Origin: Terrimesophilobacter sp039923755
GTDB taxonomy: Bacteria > Actinomycetota > Actinomycetes > Actinomycetales > Microbacteriaceae
Reading direction: 5' to 3'
Length of the DNA: 12,284 nt
Assembly: GCA_039923755.1 (NCBI GenBank)
Contig: JBDTCD010000141.1
Span: 1-12,284 of the forward strand
Position 1 is the first letter of the stretch. Every line of letters begins with the position of its first letter. Both the position numbers and the translations under genes were made by a program. The notes beneath the pieces are model-generated. The model made no database searches. It worked only from the letters and a program-made list of their open reading frames with translations, and had not been told where the DNA came from. Below are positions 1 through 6,660 of this stretch, in pieces.

Positions 1-1994
1 GGCACAACGCGGCGCAGGTGGCGAACGTCATCAGTTACCGCCCTAAGGTGGCGGTGCGTGACATGGCTAAGGCGCTCGGGCACTCCCCCGGTCAGCAGGA
101 TGCCTACTCGAAACAGATCGAGCGGCACACACTGCCGAAAAAAAATGTGAACAGCACAGACCACGACATTCCCGAAGCGGTCATCGAACTTGCCCAGCAG
201 GTGCTCACGTTTCCCCGGCATCTCGGCATCCACTCCGGCGGCATGGTGCTCACCGACCGTCCGGTGGGCGAAGTTGTGCCGATCGAACATGGCCGCATGG
301 ATGGCCGCACGGTCGTGCAGTGGGACAAGGACGATTGCGCCTGGATGGGCCTCGTGAAGTTTGATTTGCTCGGGCTGGGAATGCTCGCCGCAATCCAGTA
401 CTGCTTCGACCTTGTGCGCGAGAACCTCGGTGAATCGTGGGAGCTGTCGACGATCCCACGCGAAGAAGCCGGCGTGTACGACATGCTGTGCCGCGCCGAC
501 TCGATCGGGGTATTCCAGGTGGAGTCGCGCGCCCAGATGGGGTTGCTTCCCCGCCTGCAGCCGCGCAGATTCTACGACCTCGTCGTGGAGATCGCGATGA
601 TCCGCCCTGGGCCGATCCAGGGCGGCGCAGTCCACCCGTACGTGCGCCGCAGGATGGGCAAGGAGAAGGTCACCTACGCACATCCGAAGCTCGTCGAACC
701 GCTCGAACGCACACTCGGCATCCCGGTATTCCAGGAGCAGCTCATGCAGGTGGCGATGGCAGTCGGAAACTGCACTGGGGAGGATGCCGACCTGCTGCGC
801 CGTGCGATGGGCTCCAAACGCGGTGTTGAACGCATCGAGAAGCTGCGTGAGAAGCTCTACGCGGGGATGGCCGCGAACGGGCTCACACAGGAGGCCGCCG
901 ACGACATTTACGGCAAGATTCAGGCCTTCGCCAACTTTGGATTCGCCGAAAGCCACTCCCTGAGTTTCGCCCTGCTCGTCTATGCGAGTTCATGGCTCAA
1001 ACTGCACTACCCCGCGGCGTTTCTCGCCTCGCTCCTGCGCGCCCAGCCGATGGGCTTCTACTCCCCCGCCTCGCTCGTGGCTGATGCCCGCAGGCACGGT
1101 GTTCAGGTGCGCAGGCCGGATCTGCTGGCCAGCGGTGCTCAAGCCGGATTAGAGCCGTTCGAATTAGAAGCGCGTGGGCAGGAAGCACCCGTGCCCTCTC
1201 AAGCCTGCCTCTCCTTCGAGCAGCCACCCGTGGGTACATTCAACCGTGCTGCGCCCTTCACCACCGACGACCACCGCAGGGACGCACGCGTGGCGGTGCG
1301 GCTGGGGCTCGCCGAGGTGAAGGGCATCGGCAGTGCTCTTGCCGAAAGAATCGTTGTCGAGCGTGCGGCACGCGGCCCCTACCGCGAACAGGCTGATCTC
1401 GTGCGGCGTGTCGGTCTCACCACGTCGCAACTGGAGGCGCTGGCTACTGCTGGCGCCTTCGATTGCTTCGGCCTCACGGCGCGTGAAGCACTATGGATAT
1501 CCGGCTCGGCCGCCCAGAACCGCGCCGAGTTCCTCGACGGCACGCTCGTCACCGTGCAGCCGCCGCTGTTCCGTCTGCCTACGGAGGCGGAGACGCTCGT
1601 CGCCGACCTGTGGGCGACCGGAATTTCCACGACCGACCACCCGATCCGACACGTGCGGTCTCTTCTGGACGAGCGTGGGGTGCTTCCTGCTGCGCAACTG
1701 GCCACCGCGGAATCCGGTCGCCGTGTCGAAGTGGGCGGGATCGTCACCCACCGGCAGCGGCCCGCAACGGCGAGCGGGATCACCTTCATGAACCTTGAAG
1801 ATGAGTCAGGGCTCGTCAACGTCATCTGCAGCATGGGGGTCTGGAAGCGTTACCGCAGGATCGCACGCGAGTCATCAGCGCTCATCGTGCGCGGTATCCT
1901 CGAGCGCTCGCCCGAGGGTGTCACGAACGTGCTCGCAGACCGCCTCGAACCGCTCTTCCTCGTCGCCTCGACCTCGTCGCGCGATTTCCGTTAG
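1..1994 (+). CDS. dnaE2: Error-prone DNA polymerase DnaE2, C-terminal part (5' end outside window)
   Basis: This is a C-family replicative-type polymerase of the DnaE2/ImuC branch, which makes translesion, mutagenic DNA synthesis with ImuA'/ImuB in many bacteria. The reading frame is open to the left edge (first full codon at base 3), so no start is visible. About 663 residues remain; family members usually exceed 1000, so the PHP domain and the first palm motif lie outside. Numbering from the GTG at base 18: the HLGIHSGGM signature (68-76), the palm motif VKFDLLGL with the third catalytic Asp (D116), a fingers/tau-like region (about 190-370), helix-hairpin-helix around VKGIG (434-438), and an OB fold (about 570-645). 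Residues 372-424 form a low-conservation linker before the HhH. A run of eight A (138-145) sits in the frame. It ends 2 bp from the convergent phosphatase gene. The DnaE2 rather than DnaE1 call rests on the motif wording and the C-terminus. Confidence 0.93.
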   Translation, partial: HNAAQVANVISYRPKVAVRDMAKALGHSPGQQDAYSKQIERHTLPKKNVNSTDHDIPEAVIELAQQVLTFPRHLGIHSGGMVLTDRPVGEVVPIEHGRMDGRTVVQWDKDDCAWMGLVKFDLLGLGMLAAIQYCFDLVRENLGESWELSTIPREEAGVYDMLCRADSIGVFQVESRAQMGLLPRLQPRRFYDLVVEIAMIRPGPIQGGAVHPYVRRRMGKEKVTYAHPKLVEPLERTLGIPVFQEQLMQVAMAVGNCTGEDADLLRRAMGSKRGVERIEKLREKLYAGMAANGLTQEAADDIYGKIQAFANFGFAESHSLSFALLVYASSWLKLHYPAAFLASLLRAQPMGFYSPASLVADARRHGVQVRRPDLLASGAQAGLEPFELEARGQEAPVPSQACLSFEQPPVGTFNRAAPFTTDDHRRDARVAVRLGLAEVKGIGSALAERIVVERAARGPYREQADLVRRVGLTTSQLEALATAGAFDCFGLTAREALWISGSAAQNRAEFLDGTLVTVQPPLFRLPTEAETLVADLWATGISTTDHPIRHVRSLLDERGVLPAAQLATAESGRRVEVGGIVTHRQRPATASGITFMNLEDESGLVNVICSMGVWKRYRRIARESSALIVRGILERSPEGVTNVLADRLEPLFLVASTSSRDFR

Positions 1995-1996
1995 AG

Positions 1997-2803
1997 CTAA
2001 AGTACGGTGCGGAACGCATGGTTCGCCGCCGCCGCCAACAGGAATGCACACCCGATGATGCTGGTAGCAGCGCCGAGGTAAGCGATCGGCGACAGACCGG
2101 CAATGAAGACTGTTGCGATGGCGAATCCTGCGCACGGCAAGGTGAGCAGGAGCAGCGCACGGCTCCATCGGTCTGTACGCAGGTCGTTGGTGCTGAAGCG
2201 GGGACCGAGCAGAACGAGTCCGGCAATGCAGCCGAAGAATGCCACCAGGAGCATCGATGCGATCACGTCACTCGGCCGATGCCATTGGTTTGCCAGGGTG
2301 GACACGCCGACAGCGGCCGTGAAAACCGCGCCGAGTGTCCCCATGAGCGGGCGTCTCCGCGGACTCGCCACGAGGAACACGACAAGCGCCGCGGAGGCGG
2401 CAAGAGTCGTGTGCCCAGAGGGAAGCGAATTGTCGGCAAAACCGTGGACTCCAAGATCGGGGCGGGAGATGAGAAAGTTCTTCAAGACTTGAGTCAGAAG
2501 ATTGGCCACCAGCGCCGTGGACAACGCCACAATCAGAACACTCCAATTGCGTCTGGTTACCGTCACGATGATCGCGAAGATCGCCGCACTGGCGATTCCC
2601 ACGATAGGAAGAGCATCCAGAAGGAACAGCGTCGGCGGCGCCACCGTGCGTTGGCCCAGTTTCGCGCCGTTGAACGCGCTCTGGTCTATCGACTGGCCCC
2701 AGTGTGTCGTGACAAAGAACAGCGTCACGGCAACGAACGCGCCCGCGAGGACAACTGCGCTCACCACCAGGATGGCGGCACGCCGCAGTTTCGGTCTTCT
2801 CAT
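1997..2803 (-). CDS. PAP2-family membrane phosphatase (phosphatidic acid phosphatase type 2)
   Basis: A 268-residue integral membrane protein with about six to eight hydrophobic segments (near 11-31, 58-80, 86-105, 133-148, 155-172, 181-199, 215-234, 240-260). It carries the PAP2 phosphatase signature: K108 followed by RP at 114-115, PSGH at 128-131, and H175 with D179 in QWHRPSD. Enzymes of this family remove phosphate from lipid phosphates such as phosphatidic acid or undecaprenyl pyrophosphate, at or outside the membrane. Two motif details differ from the textbook form: the first motif is K-x5-RP, and the Arg usually two residues into motif 3 (SR-x5-H) is replaced by Thr169. The nucleophile His and its Asp are present, so activity is plausible. 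The ATG at 2801-2803 gives a basic N-terminus directly before the first membrane helix. No strong ribosome site is visible. It is divergent from the SRAP gene. Substrate unknown. Confidence 0.87.
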   Translation of the reverse strand: MRRPKLRRAAILVVSAVVLAGAFVAVTLFFVTTHWGQSIDQSAFNGAKLGQRTVAPPTLFLLDALPIVGIASAAIFAIIVTVTRRNWSVLIVALSTALVANLLTQVLKNFLISRPDLGVHGFADNSLPSGHTTLAASAALVVFLVASPRRRPLMGTLGAVFTAAVGVSTLANQWHRPSDVIASMLLVAFFGCIAGLVLLGPRFSTNDLRTDRWSRALLLLTLPCAGFAIATVFIAGLSPIAYLGAATSIIGCAFLLAAAANHAFRTVL

Positions 2804-2813
2804 GACTGATCCA

Positions 2814-2824
2814 CTGTGTCACAG
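2814..2824. promoter_or_regulatory. Perfect inverted repeat CTGTG-T-CACAG, candidate operator
   Basis: An 11-bp perfect palindrome with a single central base lies between the divergent phosphatase and SRAP genes, 10 bp upstream of the phosphatase ATG and 48 bp before the SRAP ATG. Its place suits a repressor or activator site acting on one or both promoters. The arms loosely resemble half-sites of CRP/FNR-type regulators (TGTG...CACA), but the spacing is much shorter than theirs. No regulator is identified. Confidence 0.35.
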
Positions 2825-2860
2825 GAAACTGAACTACAGGAACGCAACCGGCGCTGGCGG

Positions 2861-2866
2861 TAGCGT
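2861..2866 (+). promoter_or_regulatory. Putative -10 box (TAGCGT) for leaderless transcription of the SRAP gene
   Basis: TAGCGT fits the actinobacterial TANNNT -10 consensus and is followed by exactly 6 nt and then the ATG of the SRAP gene. That spacing would put the transcription start at or next to the A of the ATG, giving an mRNA without a leader. No Shine-Dalgarno sequence precedes this ATG, which supports the idea. No clear -35 element is seen. Confidence 0.5.
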
Positions 2867-2872
2867 AGAAGC

Positions 2873-3583
2873 ATGTGCGGACGCTTCGCCCTCGACGATC
2901 ACGTCAATACGTTGATCGCGGACTTCGTCGCCTCCGGCGGTGATTACGACGAGTGGGTTCCCGCGTATTCGATCGCACCGACCAACCGCGCACCCATCGT
3001 ACGTGAACGGGTCAACGGCGATGGTGACGCCATCCGCAGTCTTGATCTCGCCAGTTGGGGGTTGCGTCCGGGTTGGACTAAAACGGGCGGTCCAGCCCCC
3101 ATCAATGCGCGGATGGAAACGCTCGCGACGAACGGGATGTTCCGCACGGCATTTGCGGGCCAACGCTGCCTTGTACCGATGACGGGATACTTCGAGTGGA
3201 CCACAGAGCACGGTGGTAAGCAGCCGCACTACATCCACGGCACAGGGATTCTCGCTGCAGCTGGCCTTTATGCTTCCCGCAAAGAGGGCGACGAATGGAA
3301 ACTCTCCTTCACGATCGCCACTTGCGAAGCGAGCGACGCGAGTGGGCAGGTACACGATCGAATGCCGGTGTTTATGCAGCCGGACACCTGGGCAAACTGG
3401 CTGAACCCTGCGAAGTCGGGAACGCCGGGCGCCACCGACACGTCCGAACTTGAGACGATGATGGAAAAGAGTTCGCATGCGATTGCCGCGACCCTGCATA
3501 CCTACCCAGTGGATAAGAGAGTGAACAACACACGCACAGTAGATCGACACGATCCGTCACTCATTGAACCGGTTGCAACATGA
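2873..3583 (+). CDS. SRAP-domain protein (HMCES/YedK family), abasic-site DNA-protein crosslink enzyme
   Basis: A 236-residue SOS response-associated peptidase (SRAP) protein covering the whole family length. The start is fixed by the family hallmark Met-Cys-Gly-Arg: after Met removal Cys2 is the N-terminal residue. Other active-site residues are visible: N38 in APTN, E108 in GYFEW, and H161 in VHDRMP. PINAR (76-80) and the C-terminal VNNTR are further signatures. Members of this family bind single-stranded DNA and form a stable thiazolidine crosslink between Cys2 and abasic sites, shielding them from cleavage and error-prone bypass. The gene is probably transcribed from a leaderless promoter just upstream and overlaps the next gene by 4 bp (ATGA). 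Only the phosphatase gene separates it from dnaE2, which fits a DNA-damage role. No symbol is given because naming varies (yedK in E. coli). Confidence 0.95.
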   Translation: MCGRFALDDHVNTLIADFVASGGDYDEWVPAYSIAPTNRAPIVRERVNGDGDAIRSLDLASWGLRPGWTKTGGPAPINARMETLATNGMFRTAFAGQRCLVPMTGYFEWTTEHGGKQPHYIHGTGILAAAGLYASRKEGDEWKLSFTIATCEASDASGQVHDRMPVFMQPDTWANWLNPAKSGTPGATDTSELETMMEKSSHAIAATLHTYPVDKRVNNTRTVDRHDPSLIEPVAT

Positions 3584-4449
3584 TCCCCCCACTTGGACTT
3601 CTGCTCGATGTCGACGGCCCGATTTCCAGCCCCATCGAACGGCGGATCGCGATCCCCAGCATCATCACCGACCTTGTGACCCTTGCGGGCCTCGGGGTGC
3701 CGATCGCGTTTATCACCGGCCGAAGCGATACCTTCATGCGCGCCGAAGTTGTGGAGCCGCTGATCGAGGCAGGCCTCCCCGGCGATGCCCGGATGTTTGG
3801 GGTAAGCGAAAAGGGTGCAGTGTGGTTCACCATCACTCCCGACGGTATCGGTGCGATGGAGATTGACCGGGATCTCGCGCTTCCCGAGGACTACACGACG
3901 GAGTTCCGCGATATTGCACAGAGCCGCTTCGACGACACGATGTTCTTCGATGACACGAAATACGCGATGGTTTCCGTCGAGCAGCACCGTGACGTTGATC
4001 ACGCAGAATTTCTTTTCGCACAGGAGCAGGTAAACCAAGTTGCCTTCGATCTTCTCGTCGAATACGGGCTCGGAGCGCGATACCGCGATCAGGAGTTTCC
4101 CGACGCCCAGGGGCTCGTGAACTATCGGGTGGATCCGACCATCATTTCCACGGACGTCGAATCGGTGCTGCTCGACAAGGATCGAGGGGCCGCGCGAGCG
4201 CTGGAGTACTTTCGTACCCTGGGGGAACTCCCCACCCTTTGGCGAACGCTCGGGGATTCGCGAAGCGACTATCTGATGGCTGATTACCTCCACAGCCAGG
4301 GATTCGACGTCGCACACGTCGACGTTCGGCCCACCGACGGCATCCTCGAACGCCCCTATCGGATCATCACCGAGGGCGACCTGATCCATGATGAGGCCGG
4401 CGCGGCGTTCCTCAGACACTGGGTCCATACACTGGGGTCCACGGTGTAA
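3580..4449 (+). CDS. HAD-superfamily hydrolase, type II cap, substrate unknown
   Basis: A 289-residue soluble protein with the four HAD motifs: motif I DVDGP with nucleophile D10 and acid/base D12, motif II ITGRS with T46, motif III K200 in KDRGA, and motif IV GDSRSD with D226 and D230. The roughly 150 residues between motifs II and III are the right size for a C2 cap, as in Cof-like, phosphomannomutase and sugar-phosphatase members; this placement is inferred. HAD enzymes of this type usually hydrolyse small phosphomonoesters in the cytosol. The start ATG overlaps the SRAP stop in ATGA, with no good ribosome site, so translation probably depends on ribosomes finishing the SRAP gene. That coupling suggests a shared process, possibly nucleotide or sugar-phosphate clean-up, but no substrate can be read from the sequence. 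All catalytic residues are intact. Confidence 0.82.
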   Translation: MIPPLGLLLDVDGPISSPIERRIAIPSIITDLVTLAGLGVPIAFITGRSDTFMRAEVVEPLIEAGLPGDARMFGVSEKGAVWFTITPDGIGAMEIDRDLALPEDYTTEFRDIAQSRFDDTMFFDDTKYAMVSVEQHRDVDHAEFLFAQEQVNQVAFDLLVEYGLGARYRDQEFPDAQGLVNYRVDPTIISTDVESVLLDKDRGAARALEYFRTLGELPTLWRTLGDSRSDYLMADYLHSQGFDVAHVDVRPTDGILERPYRIITEGDLIHDEAGAAFLRHWVHTLGSTV

Positions 4450-4453
4450 GGCA

Positions 4454-4459
4454 TAACCT
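4454..4459 (+). promoter_or_regulatory. Putative -10 box (TAACCT) for leaderless transcription of the response regulator
   Basis: TAACCT matches TANNNT and is followed by exactly 6 nt and the GTG start of the response regulator, the same geometry as at the SRAP gene. No Shine-Dalgarno sequence is present before this GTG. The element lies in the 16-bp gap after the HAD gene, so the two-component pair may have its own promoter besides read-through. The -35 region is poor. Confidence 0.45.
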
Positions 4460-4465
4460 GATCCA

Positions 4466-5158
4466 GTGAACCAGCACGGCGCCCAGTCGAGGATCCTCGT
4501 CATCGAAGACGACCCTGACATGGGCGAGCTCCTCGTCCGCGGGTTAACCGGAGAGGGCCACCGCGTCGACCTCGTCACCAACGGGGTGGATGCGCTCATT
4601 GCCGTGCAGGCGGAACCGGCGCAGCTCGCCGTGATCGATGTGATGCTTCCCGGCATGAATGGATTCGAAATCTGCCGTCGGCTTCGAGCCACAGCCGGTG
4701 ATATGGCTCTTCTCCTCCTCACTGCACGCAGCAGCATCGATGATCGAGTGTTCGGTCTCGATGCCGGCGCAAACGACTACCTGACGAAACCGTTTGCCTT
4801 CGCGGAACTGAATGCGCGGGTACGCGCGCTTTTGCGCCGTGATAGCCAAAGAGGAGCCAAGACGGTGTTTGCGGGGCGGCTCCGACTTGATTCCCTGGAC
4901 CTCTCAGCGAAGATCGGTGAGCGCACCATCGCCCTCAGCCCCAAGGAGTTCGTGCTACTTCGGTTGTTGGCGATGAATCTCGGAGAGCTGGTCACCCGCA
5001 CCAGGATTCTTGAGGAGGTTTGGGGCTCAGCCCACAACATCGACAAGAATATTGTCGACCAATACCTCAGCTATCTTCGCCGAAAACTTGCTCAGGGCGA
5101 CTCCAGGCTGCGCATTGTGACCGTGCGCGGCGAAGGTTATCTGTTGGAGGCCGACTAG
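4466..5158 (+). CDS. OmpR/PhoB-family response regulator
   Basis: A 230-residue transcriptional regulator with an N-terminal receiver (about 8-120) and a C-terminal winged-helix DNA-binding domain (about 130-228). Receiver residues are complete: acidic cluster E14-D15-D16, phosphoacceptor D58 in VIDVMLPG, T86 in LLTARS, and K108 in TKPF. The winged helix shows LSPKEFVLLRLLA, RTRILEEVWG and the VRGEGYLL ending typical of this class. Phosphorylation by the kinase encoded next would control DNA binding. The GTG start is chosen because it lies 6 nt after a TANNNT box and gives about 8 residues before the first beta strand; no better start is seen. It is 16 bp after the HAD gene and shares one base with the kinase gene. 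Signal and targets are unknown; an upstream site of the glycosyltransferase operon is one possible target. Confidence 0.95.
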   Translation: MNQHGAQSRILVIEDDPDMGELLVRGLTGEGHRVDLVTNGVDALIAVQAEPAQLAVIDVMLPGMNGFEICRRLRATAGDMALLLLTARSSIDDRVFGLDAGANDYLTKPFAFAELNARVRALLRRDSQRGAKTVFAGRLRLDSLDLSAKIGERTIALSPKEFVLLRLLAMNLGELVTRTRILEEVWGSAHNIDKNIVDQYLSYLRRKLAQGDSRLRIVTVRGEGYLLEAD

Positions 5159-6528
5159 TGTTCCTGACCCGATTGTCCATCCGGTGGCGCATCACTATCG
5201 GGAGCCTTCTGATTGCCACCCTGTTCTTTGGCGCGGCGGCGATTGCCTTCAAGAACCAGATCGGTTCGATACTGTCCTCGACGACCGAAACCTTGCTTCA
5301 ACACGATGCGGCACCATTCATTGCCCAGATTCGAAGTGGGGTGGATAAGATCGGGGAACCTGGTCACGCCCAATTGGTGGCAGTGATCGACCCTTCCGGT
5401 GTGGTGCAGCGCTCGACCCTCCCTGCTCAGCTGTCGTCGCGGCTGATGGAGCTCGCACGATTCGCTAACGAGCCCCGCGAGGTTTCGACGGGAGACGACA
5501 ACTATCTGGCGCTGTCCGCATTCGTGTCGACTTCGCATGGCGAATGGACCATCGTCACCGCGCGGAATCTTGAAGCGTCGACGTTGCTGGAAGATCAGAT
5601 CACTGTCACGCTCATCATCGGCGCCATCATCCTCATTGTCGGATTCGGCATTGCCTCCTGGCTTTTGACGGGAGCTGCGCTCCGACCGGTAGCGCGGATG
5701 AGGCAGCACGCGAGCGAACTCAGTCGGAACGATTCGGGTGCGGCCCTGCCGGTTGGTCCCGCCCACGATGAACTATCAGAACTGGCCACCACGTTGAATG
5801 AGTTCATCGGCGTGCAACGCGCAACAGCGGCACGGGAGCGGCAACTGGTGTCAGATGCCAGCCACGAATTACGGAGCCCGCTTGCTGTCCTGATGGCGCA
5901 ACTGGAACTGGCTCACCTCAGCAGCGGCGACGCCCCTGCGCTTGAGGCCCAGATCAGTGCTGCAGAGAAATCGGCCAAACGGATATCGGACCTCGCGACC
6001 AGCCTCCTCGAACTCTCTGAGGCCGAGGCGGATACCGGCACAGCATCCAGTACCTGGTCAGAACTGACTGCCGAAGTCGGATCTGCCGCCGATCGCGCGC
6101 GGCTCGCTGGGCTTAGTTCTCATGTCACCGTCGAGTTCGAGGCGAACGGTGATCGCCACGATGCCCGTTACCCGCTCGACCGCTGGCGGCTGGGAAGGAT
6201 CGTGGACAACTTCAGTGGGAATGCCATCGCGGCCATGCCGCACGGAGGCGAACTGCGGCTGTACGTGAACCAACGAGTTGACAGCCTCGAGTTACAAGTC
6301 TCCGACGACGGACCCGGAATACCCGGCGACTTCCTGCCGAAGGCGTTCGACCGTTTTGCCCGCCCCGACGAGTCCCGAACCCATTCCACGGGAGGGAGCG
6401 GTCTCGGACTGGCGATCGTTCACGCCATGGTGAGTGCCGCAGGCGGAACGGTGTCGCTCGTAAACCGCGAATCCGGGGGTGCACGTGCAGTGGTAGTCCT
6501 TCCAGAGGTGAATAACATTCCTGAGTGA
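5158..6528 (+). CDS. Membrane sensor histidine kinase, partner of the upstream response regulator
   Basis: A 456-residue HisKA-type kinase. Order: short cytosolic start, membrane helix 1 (about 12-31), extracytoplasmic sensor of about 115 residues (32-147), helix 2 (about 148-171), HAMP linker (172-225), HisKA with SHELRSPL (H236 is the phosphorylated His), and an ATPase domain with N box around NFSGNA (351-356), G1 DDGPGIP (383-389), F box (about 397-400) and G2 GSGLGLA (413-419). The GTG at 5158 is preferred: it shares its first base with the regulator's TAG stop (TAGTG), and GGAGG at 5146-5150 lies 7 nt before it. An in-frame upstream GTG at 5020 would only re-read regulator sequence and adds a residue string unlike any domain. 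The ligand cannot be inferred. A small hairpin follows the stop. Confidence 0.95.
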   Translation: MFLTRLSIRWRITIGSLLIATLFFGAAAIAFKNQIGSILSSTTETLLQHDAAPFIAQIRSGVDKIGEPGHAQLVAVIDPSGVVQRSTLPAQLSSRLMELARFANEPREVSTGDDNYLALSAFVSTSHGEWTIVTARNLEASTLLEDQITVTLIIGAIILIVGFGIASWLLTGAALRPVARMRQHASELSRNDSGAALPVGPAHDELSELATTLNEFIGVQRATAARERQLVSDASHELRSPLAVLMAQLELAHLSSGDAPALEAQISAAEKSAKRISDLATSLLELSEAEADTGTASSTWSELTAEVGSAADRARLAGLSSHVTVEFEANGDRHDARYPLDRWRLGRIVDNFSGNAIAAMPHGGELRLYVNQRVDSLELQVSDDGPGIPGDFLPKAFDRFARPDESRTHSTGGSGLGLAIVHAMVSAAGGTVSLVNRESGGARAVVVLPEVNNIPE

Positions 6529-6533
6529 TTTCT

Positions 6534-6552
6534 CAGGCTTTGAGCCTGCTTT
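6534..6552 (+). terminator. Possible weak terminator after the histidine kinase gene
   Basis: CAGGCT (6534-6539) and AGCCTG (6543-6548) form a perfect 6-bp stem with a 3-nt loop, followed by CTTT. It starts 6 bp after the kinase stop codon. The T tract is short, so termination may be partial. It is the only hairpin of this kind I see in the window and marks a likely boundary between the two-component operon and the glycosylation operon. Confidence 0.4.
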
Positions 6553-6585
6553 CCGGAGCAATCACCCACGTGGGAGCGTCACGAT

Positions 6586-6644
6586 CAGTCTGTGGTGATT
6601 GCCGACAGTCAGCTTCTGGAGCCCGCCTCAGGCAACCGTCAGTC
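6586..6644 (+). promoter_or_regulatory. Three direct CAGTC repeats upstream of the glycosylation operon
   Basis: CAGTC occurs at 6586-6590, 6606-6610 and 6640-6644, within similar decamers resembling ACCGTCAGTC. The first two are 20 bp apart, about two helix turns, as expected for tandem half-sites of an OmpR-family regulator. The regulator encoded upstream is of that family. The word is only 5 bp long, so chance is a real alternative. The rest of the 132-bp gap (6529-6660) shows no clear -35/-10 pair. Confidence 0.2.
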
Positions 6645-6660
6645 ACGCGGTTCCCTCACC

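Noticed and set aside
2018..2809. 263-codon open frame opposite the PAP2 gene
   Set aside because: Its translation is Arg/Gln/Glu-rich and motif-free, while the other strand encodes a membrane protein with PSGH and HxxxD motifs.
2830..2844. GAAC-TACAG-GAAC as a possible LexA site upstream of the SRAP gene
   Set aside because: The halves are direct, not inverted, so it does not match the GAAC-N4-GTTC palindrome of actinobacterial LexA boxes.
3502..4737. 411-codon open frame on the minus strand
   Set aside because: It lies opposite the HAD and response regulator genes, both with clear catalytic motifs, and its translation shows no domain; it is a product of GC-rich codon bias.
5020..5157. Longer N-terminus for the histidine kinase
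   Set aside because: It would re-read regulator coding sequence; the GTG at 5158 has GGAGG 7 nt upstream and starts just before the first membrane helix.
6592..6660. Longer N-terminus (GTG at 6592) for the GT-C glycosyltransferase
   Set aside because: It adds 23 polar residues without a ribosome site or TANNNT box. The ATG at 6661 fits the membrane topology better, although this is not settled.
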